From DATDRQ01 sp035291645 (GTDB taxonomy: Bacteria > Chloroflexota > Anaerolineae > Anaerolineales > UBA4823), in NCBI GenBank assembly GCA_035291645.1, contig DATDRQ010000346.1:1-9722 (forward strand): DNA of 9,722 nt. The letters are read 5' to 3'. The notes beneath the pieces were generated by a model, which did not search any database, was not told the origin of the DNA, and saw only the letters and a list, made by a program, of their open reading frames with translations. A program made the translations under genes and the position numbers. The stretch's first letter is position 1. Each line of letters starts with the position of its first letter. Positions 5,904 to 9,722 of the stretch are shown piece after piece.

Positions 5904-7174
5904 TGAATTACCAGATCGAAGGATTATCGGCAATCGAAATCCTGGATTGCCGCGGCCGCCCGACGTTGAAAGTCCACTGTTCCCTGTCAGACGCTGCCTC
6001 CGGTTCCGCCTCCGTGCCATCCGGAGCGTCTACCGGGAAAGCTGAAGCCGTCGAACTGCGCGATGAGGAGCCGAACCGGTATGCCGGTTTAGGTTGCCGG
6101 ATGGCTGCAGCCAGCGTGAATGAGCAGCTACAACCTGCGCTCCGCGGAAAGGCTTTCTCGTCCCCATCCGAGTTCGACCGGGCCCTGGTTGACCTTGACG
6201 GCACGCCGAATAAAGCCCGTTTAGGTGCAAACGCCATCCTGGGAGCCTCCCTGGCGTTCGCCCGGGCCTGCGCTTCCCAGGACGGTCTGGCGCTTTATGA
6301 GTATTTCGCCATTATGGCAGGCCAATCCGCCGTTCACCTCCCGCGTCCCTTCATCAACTTGTTCAGCGGCGGGAAACACGCCGGAGGCCAGGTTGATATC
6401 CAGGATGTGCAAATCATCCCGGTATCTGCGGGATCGATCGATGAGATCCTCGCCACGACCTACGCGGTTTTTCAGGCAGGCGTCGAGATCACTAGAAAAG
6501 ATTACCAGATGCGCCTGCTTCGCGCCGATGAGGGCGGGCTGGCGCCTACTTTCCCCACTGCAGAGGCTATGCTGGAAACTGCTGTCGAGGCCATCCACCT
6601 CGCCGGTTTCCAGCCAGGAGAGGAAATCCTGCTGGCAGTGGACGTGGCTGCCAGCCAATTCTACCGGGACGGGAAATATCAGTTCGCTGGAGAAATCCTG
6701 GATGGAGATGAATTGACGGCCCGTTGGCTGCGCTGGCTGGAAGATTATCCGATCGCCAGCCTGGAAGATCCCCTGGCAGAAGAAGATTGGCCTCACTGGT
6801 CGGAACTGAGCAAGCAGGCTGCCGGGAAATGCCTGCTGATCGGCGACGATCTTCTTTGCACCAACCCGGCCCGCATCGAACATGCGATCAAGACCGGTGC
6901 TGCCAGTGGACTACTGCTGAAAGTCAACCAGGTCGGCACCCTGAGCGAGGCGTTAGAAGCCTTCCATTTAGCGCGTTCCGCGGGCTGGAAGGTGATCGCC
7001 AGCGCCCGCAGCGGGGACACCGAAGACGACTGGCTCGCCGATCTCAGCGTAGGATGGTCGACCGAGTATATTAAAGTGGGCTCGATCACGCAATCGGAGC
7101 GATTGGCCAAGTACAACCGTTTGCTGGAACTTGAACAACTCGCCGATTCACGACTCCGGCGCTGGGAGAGATGA
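5903..7174 (+). CDS. Enolase paralogue (phosphopyruvate hydratase-like) with altered active-site residues
   Basis: A 423-residue protein, full enolase length, colinear with enolase throughout. Kept (yeast enolase numbers in brackets): SGASTG loop 40-45 (Ser39), H159 (159), E210 (211), metal ligands D247 (246), E288 (295) and D315 (320), catalytic K340 (345) in LLKVNQVGTL, R369 and S370 (374, 375), and K391 (396). Changed: SRGNPT reads CRGRPT (16-21), QEFMI reads QDVQI (Glu168 to D168), GDEGG reads ADEGG, SEFY reads SQFY, and SHRSG reads SARSG (His373 to A368). It should still abstract an alpha proton from a Mg-bound acid and eliminate a group, but substrate handling is probably different. The ATG at 5903 overlaps the kinase stop (TAATG). 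A GTG at 5876 is possible, but it would run 28 bases into the kinase and place AGGAGA inside the gene. A housekeeping role in glycolysis is the alternative and is less likely given the substitutions. Confidence 0.88.
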   Translation: MNYQIEGLSAIEILDCRGRPTLKVHCSLSDAASGSASVPSGASTGKAEAVELRDEEPNRYAGLGCRMAAASVNEQLQPALRGKAFSSPSEFDRALVDLDGTPNKARLGANAILGASLAFARACASQDGLALYEYFAIMAGQSAVHLPRPFINLFSGGKHAGGQVDIQDVQIIPVSAGSIDEILATTYAVFQAGVEITRKDYQMRLLRADEGGLAPTFPTAEAMLETAVEAIHLAGFQPGEEILLAVDVAASQFYRDGKYQFAGEILDGDELTARWLRWLEDYPIASLEDPLAEEDWPHWSELSKQAAGKCLLIGDDLLCTNPARIEHAIKTGAASGLLLKVNQVGTLSEALEAFHLARSAGWKVIASARSGDTEDDWLADLSVGWSTEYIKVGSITQSERLAKYNRLLELEQLADSRLRRWER

Positions 7175-7204
7175 TCCAACTTTTATCAAGAAAGTAGGAT
7201 GAAT

Positions 7205-7759
7205 TTACCTGTCCTTTCCAGATTTATCGAATTTCAACGTATTTCCACCTACTTCCACGACCTGATCGGCGAGTTTCTTAATTCCAGGTTCGTCCACCAA
7301 TCCACCCCCTCGCACAGTGGCGCCGATCACCAGAGCAGCGCTGATGAGCACCAGGTTTTTGATGATATATTGGCCCTCTAAGGTCGGAACGAAAGGGAAT
7401 CTCGTAAAAGCCACCTGCGGGTACAGCAAGAGCGGCATGATCGTACCGATCCACTGTAAGAAGAGCAGCAGGAGGGTGAAACGCAGCCATACTCCCAGGA
7501 GCAATCCTAATCCGATGGCTGTCTCCCAGACAGCCAGCACATTCAGGGCAAATTCCCCTCCTACCAGCCCGAAGGATAACCGTTCCATCGTCTGCACCGC
7601 CAGTTGTTCCGCCGGGCTGAGGCCGGGGAAAAACTTCAACACGCCGAACCACAGGTAGACGATCCCTAAACTGATGCGCAGGAATCCAATCCCGTAACGG
7701 GACATCCAATGAGTCAGCCGTTTGTCTACCTGATCGAACCGCTTCGAGAAATCGCTCAT
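7205..7759 (-). CDS. DoxX/RclC(YkgB)-like four-helix membrane protein
   Basis: A 184-residue integral membrane protein. It has four hydrophobic segments, at about residues 22-42 (GFLRISLGIVYLWFGVLKFF), 68-92, 93-112 and 131-149. The first helix carries the R-x-S-x-G-x-x-Y-x-W-F-G-x-L-K-F pattern typical of DoxX and of the related RclC/YkgB proteins. The loop GQYIIKNLVLIS before the last helix is also typical. Family members are linked to quinone-dependent thiosulfate oxidation or to oxidant resistance; which applies here cannot be told. The ATG at 7759 has GGAG six bases upstream; an ATG at 7771 four codons earlier lacks a ribosome site, so the shorter form is chosen. The gene converges on the enolase paralogue with a 30-base gap and no visible terminator, and is divergent from the aldo/keto reductase. 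Confidence 0.85.
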   Translation of the reverse strand: MSDFSKRFDQVDKRLTHWMSRYGIGFLRISLGIVYLWFGVLKFFPGLSPAEQLAVQTMERLSFGLVGGEFALNVLAVWETAIGLGLLLGVWLRFTLLLLFLQWIGTIMPLLLYPQVAFTRFPFVPTLEGQYIIKNLVLISAALVIGATVRGGGLVDEPGIKKLADQVVEVGGNTLKFDKSGKDR

Positions 7760-7825
7760 GAGACTCTCCATTGAACCGGTGACGGGTCATTCATCAGGAA
7801 TAGGGCAATCGATCTTCCAGAGATT

Positions 7826-7835
7826 CCAGCGCTGG
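7826..7835. promoter_or_regulatory. Small palindrome in the DoxX leader region
   Basis: CCAGCGCTGG is a perfect 10-bp palindrome, extended by one further pair after a mismatch. It lies between the predicted minus-strand start near 7904 and the DoxX ATG, so it could be an operator or a short RNA hairpin. No regulator is identified. Confidence 0.25.
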
Positions 7836-7910
7836 GAGCAGCATTGTTCGTCAGGATGTGGCTGGTTCTCCCGGGAAAGCCGTTTTCCCATACCTGCCCA
7901 TTGTTCCTGA

Positions 7911-7916
7911 ATTATA
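7911..7916 (-). promoter_or_regulatory. Probable -10 of the DoxX-like gene promoter
   Basis: A perfect TATAAT on the minus strand (7916-7911). No good -35 is present at the usual distance (GATCTG at 7939-7934). Transcription would begin near 7904 and leave an untranslated leader of about 145 bases. It is back to back with the reductase promoter. Confidence 0.5.
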
Positions 7917-7958
7917 CTGCTGCTCTAGTCTCGCAGATCTCGGCAGAAAAAGCCTCCA

Positions 7959-7967
7959 TGCTATAAT
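7959..7967 (+). promoter_or_regulatory. Extended -10 promoter of the aldo/keto reductase gene
   Basis: TGC-TATAAT, a perfect extended -10, with no -35 match at 7939-7944. Transcription would start near 7974, about 35 bases before the ATG, and the leader contains the AGAGGAGAA ribosome site. Between 7772 and 8008 no further gene is seen. Confidence 0.75.
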
Positions 7968-8008
7968 GTTCTTACCCATCGTCCAAAGAATAAAGAGGAG
8001 AAGCGAAC

Positions 8009-8995
8009 ATGCAATACCGCCAACTTGGACGGACCGGCTGGAAGGTAGCGACTATCAGCTTTGGTGCGTGGGCGATCGGCAGCGCCTGGGGTGAAGTGAA
8101 TGACCGCGAATCGCTTGCCGCGCTGCACCGCGCCGTAGATCTCGGGGTGAACTTCTTCGATACAGCGGATGTCTATGGGGACGGGCGCAGCGAGCGCCTG
8201 CTGTCCCGTCTAAAACACGAGCGCCCGGAAGCCGGGATCATCATTGCAACGAAGGCCGGGCGGCGTTTAAACCCGCATAACGCCTCTGGATACAACCGCC
8301 AGAACCTGACCGCCTTCATCGAAGACAGCCTGCGCAACCTTGAGACCGACTGCCTGGACCTGGTGCAGCTGCATTGCCCGCCGAATGAGGTGTATTACAC
8401 CCCTGAGGTTTTCGAAGCCCTCGACGACCTTGTGCAGCAGGGAAAGATTCGCTACTATGGAGTGAGCGTCGAGAAGGTCGAAGAGGCGCTGAAGGCGATC
8501 GAGTACCCCAACGTGCAATCCGTACAGATCATCTTCAACCTTTTCCGCCAGCGTCCGTCCGACTCGTTCTTCCAACAAGCCAGCCAGAAGCAGGTTGGCA
8601 TCCTGGCCAGGCTGCCGCTATCATCTGGGATGCTGGCAGGCAAGATGGGCCACCAGACCAGCTTTTCAAAAGACGATCATCGCAATTTCAACCGTTCCGG
8701 GGAATCTTTCGACCGAGGGGAGACCTTCTCGGGTATCGATTACGATTCCGGATTGGCGGCGGTGGAGGAATTACGCCCCCTCATCCCGCAGGGCTGGTCG
8801 ATGGCGCAGTTCGCCCTGCGCTGGATCTTAAGCTTCCCCGCGGTGACTTGCGCTATCCCGGGAGCCAAGCGCCCGTCACAGGTGGAAGAGAACGTCGCTG
8901 CTGCCGGATTGCCCGCCATTTCTACTAAAACGCTTGAGAAGGTGCAATCGATTTATGATTCCCGGATCAAAGGCCTGGTGCACCAATATTGGTAG
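8009..8995 (+). CDS. Aldo/keto reductase, NAD(P)H-dependent
   Basis: A 328-residue soluble oxidoreductase of the aldo/keto reductase superfamily (TIM barrel). The catalytic tetrad is complete: D51 and Y56 in FFDTADVYGDG, K82 in IIATKAG, and H122 in DLVQLHCPP. The cofactor-binding end AIPGAKRPSQVEENVAA (282-298) carries the K-x3-Q-x2-E-N pattern typical of NADP(H)-using members. The N-terminus LGRTGWKVATISFGAWAIG is typical of the bacterial YajO/general stress protein 69-like branch. The physiological carbonyl substrate is not predictable. AGAGGAGAA precedes the ATG. The iron-sulfur protein gene follows after 35 bases on the same strand with no terminator between, so the two are probably cotranscribed. 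Confidence 0.95.
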   Translation: MQYRQLGRTGWKVATISFGAWAIGSAWGEVNDRESLAALHRAVDLGVNFFDTADVYGDGRSERLLSRLKHERPEAGIIIATKAGRRLNPHNASGYNRQNLTAFIEDSLRNLETDCLDLVQLHCPPNEVYYTPEVFEALDDLVQQGKIRYYGVSVEKVEEALKAIEYPNVQSVQIIFNLFRQRPSDSFFQQASQKQVGILARLPLSSGMLAGKMGHQTSFSKDDHRNFNRSGESFDRGETFSGIDYDSGLAAVEELRPLIPQGWSMAQFALRWILSFPAVTCAIPGAKRPSQVEENVAAAGLPAISTKTLEKVQSIYDSRIKGLVHQYW

Positions 8996-9030
8996 GCCGT
9001 GGATCTTGCGAGAATTGAGGGTATTCCAGC

Positions 9031-9507
9031 ATGAGCTCAACGAACCCATCCATCGAGAAAAGGAAACGGCCCGGGGTGGCGCGCAGCTACCGTAACGAGC
9101 AGATCGAGGTGGATTGGGAACCCGAGCTGTGCATCCACGCCGCCTATTGTCTGAGAGGACTGCCGCAGGTCTTCGACAGAAATCGCCGGCCTTGGGTGAT
9201 GGTGGACGCCGCCAGCGCCGGAGAGATTGCCGCCACGATCATGCTGTGCCCGACCGGCGCGCTGAGCTTCCGCCGTTCGGATGGAGGACCTCAGGAGCCG
9301 CTGCCCGAGCAGGCGACCATCGAAGCGCAGCCCGACGGCCCGCTCTACCTGCGCGGCAACCTGCACATCGTCGACCAGGACGGGTCAGTGCGTGAACTAC
9401 CCCGAGCTGCCCTGTGCCGATGCGGGCAGTCCGCCAACAAACCCTTCTGCGATGGCACTCACCGTGCGATCCATTTCAATACCACCAAAGCAGCAGGCGA
9501 GGGCTAG
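9031..9507 (+). CDS. Two-domain iron-sulfur protein: YjdI-type (Fer4_19) domain plus CDGSH domain
   Basis: A 158-residue soluble protein with two distinct cluster sites. Residues 20-80 form a divergent 4Fe-4S mono-cluster domain as in YjdI: YRNEQIEVDWEPELCIHAAYC-like start with C34 and C40, a PWV strand (54-56), and CPTGAL with C73. Residues 129-144 are a CDGSH motif, CRCGQSANKPFCDGTH, whose ligands for a pH-labile 2Fe-2S cluster are C129, C131, C140 and H144. The middle (92-126) holds LYLRGNLHIVDQDG, usual before bacterial CDGSH domains. It is probably an electron or cluster carrier. It lies 35 bases after the aldo/keto reductase, so it may serve the same redox stress or metabolic route, although that reductase needs no iron-sulfur partner. 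The ATG is preceded by GAGGG. The basic N-terminal tail (1-19) is extra to the domain. Confidence 0.92.
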   Translation: MSSTNPSIEKRKRPGVARSYRNEQIEVDWEPELCIHAAYCLRGLPQVFDRNRRPWVMVDAASAGEIAATIMLCPTGALSFRRSDGGPQEPLPEQATIEAQPDGPLYLRGNLHIVDQDGSVRELPRAALCRCGQSANKPFCDGTHRAIHFNTTKAAGEG

Positions 9508-9562
9508 CGGATCAGAGCACAGATCGCTCCGGTAAAGTGGATTTAAAAGGGCACTTAGGTCC

Positions 9563-9572
9563 ATAAACAATC
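9563..9572 (+). repeat. First copy of 10-bp direct repeat ATAAACAATC
   Basis: ATAAACAATC ends nine bases before the -10 hexamer, about -31 to -22 from the predicted start. The second copy is at 9627-9636. The position suits a regulator site, but the match is short. Confidence 0.4.
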
Positions 9573-9578
9573 AACTAA

Positions 9579-9587
9579 TGCTATAAT
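9579..9587 (+). promoter_or_regulatory. Extended -10 promoter near the right end
   Basis: TGC-TATAAT, identical with three flanking bases to the promoter of the aldo/keto reductase. No -35 is present. The predicted start is near 9594. The interval 9508-9642 otherwise holds a 10-bp direct repeat and no gene. Confidence 0.65.
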
Positions 9588-9626
9588 TCTACTGCTTACG
9601 AAAAACGGTAAAGTTTTCCTTAGTCA

Positions 9627-9636
9627 ATAAACAATC
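9627..9636 (+). repeat. Second copy of 10-bp direct repeat ATAAACAATC
   Basis: An exact copy of 9563-9572, located 64 bases further on, downstream of the predicted transcription start and just ahead of the ATG at 9643. Confidence 0.4.
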
Positions 9637-9642
9637 TGTTGG

Positions 9643-9722
9643 ATGAATTCCACGGGAGGGAGATACAAGCAACTATTCATCCATTCATTGGAACAGAATC
9701 TACGCCTGCCAACCGGGCGCGG
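9643..9722 (+). CDS. Possible start of an unidentified gene (cut by window edge)
   Basis: From an ATG at 9643 a frame stays open for 26 codons to the edge, beginning MNSTGGRYKQLF. It lies about 49 bases after the predicted start of an extended -10 promoter. No Shine-Dalgarno precedes the ATG. A strong GGAGGGAG sequence lies inside the frame instead, about 25 bases before an in-frame TTG (9688), which is too far for ordinary use. The peptide is too short to assign. The real start may lie beyond the window. Confidence 0.3.
   Translation, partial: MNSTGGRYKQLFIHSLEQNLRLPTGR

Noticed and set aside
6221..6883. 220-codon open frame on the minus strand
   Set aside because: Antisense to the well-conserved enolase-like gene, with no ribosome site or known motif.
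9509..9531. Hairpin after the iron-sulfur gene as a terminator
   Set aside because: AGCGGATC and GATCGCT can pair only with a bulge, the stem is short, and no T-run follows.

Overview
This window looks like bacterial chromosome of moderate GC content, densely packed, with short intergenic gaps and AT-rich sigma70-type promoters. Several promoters carry an extended -10 of the form TGC-TATAAT. Gene content and protein style (YjdI/CDGSH iron-sulfur protein, DoxX-like protein, glycine-zipper protein, ICMT-family remnant) suggest an environmental Chloroflexota (Anaerolineae-like) bacterium. That assignment is tentative and rests on general impression, not on a marker gene. No rRNA, tRNA or CRISPR array was seen.

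Layout. Positions 1-3245, minus strand: a drug-efflux type operon that reads TetR-family repressor, ABC-2 permease, HlyD-family adaptor, then the first eight codons of a further gene, probably the ABC ATPase, cut by the window edge. A clear promoter (TTGACA-17-TATATT) with a near-palindromic operator over the start site lies in front of the repressor, so the cluster is probably self-repressed. Positions 3257-4390, minus strand: a second cluster of a two-helix membrane protein, a 77-residue glycine-zipper membrane protein and a pterin-4a-carbinolamine dehydratase, closed by a hairpin terminator. The first gene has an extended -10 exactly six bases from its ATG and no Shine-Dalgarno sequence, so its mRNA is probably leaderless.

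Positions 4430-4842 hold a small element bounded by imperfect 55-56 bp inverted repeats. It encloses the N-terminal half of an isoprenylcysteine carboxyl methyltransferase-family gene that stops at the inner edge of the right repeat. It looks like a decayed, gene-fragment-carrying miniature element.

Positions 4881-7174, plus strand: an APH-fold small-molecule kinase and an enolase paralogue joined by a one-base stop/start overlap. The enolase keeps the metal ligands and both catalytic lysines, but has changed several otherwise near-invariant active-site residues (His373 to Ala, Glu168 to Asp, the SRGNPT motif to CRGRPT). The pair may make and then dehydrate a phosphorylated acid other than 2-phosphoglycerate. 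This is the best candidate for an undescribed function here.

Positions 7205-9507: a DoxX-like membrane protein (minus) and, divergently, an aldo/keto reductase followed by a YjdI-CDGSH iron-sulfur protein (plus). Back-to-back promoters lie between them, which suggests a small redox module. The last 140 bases hold another extended -10 promoter, a 10-bp direct repeat and the probable start of a new, cut gene.
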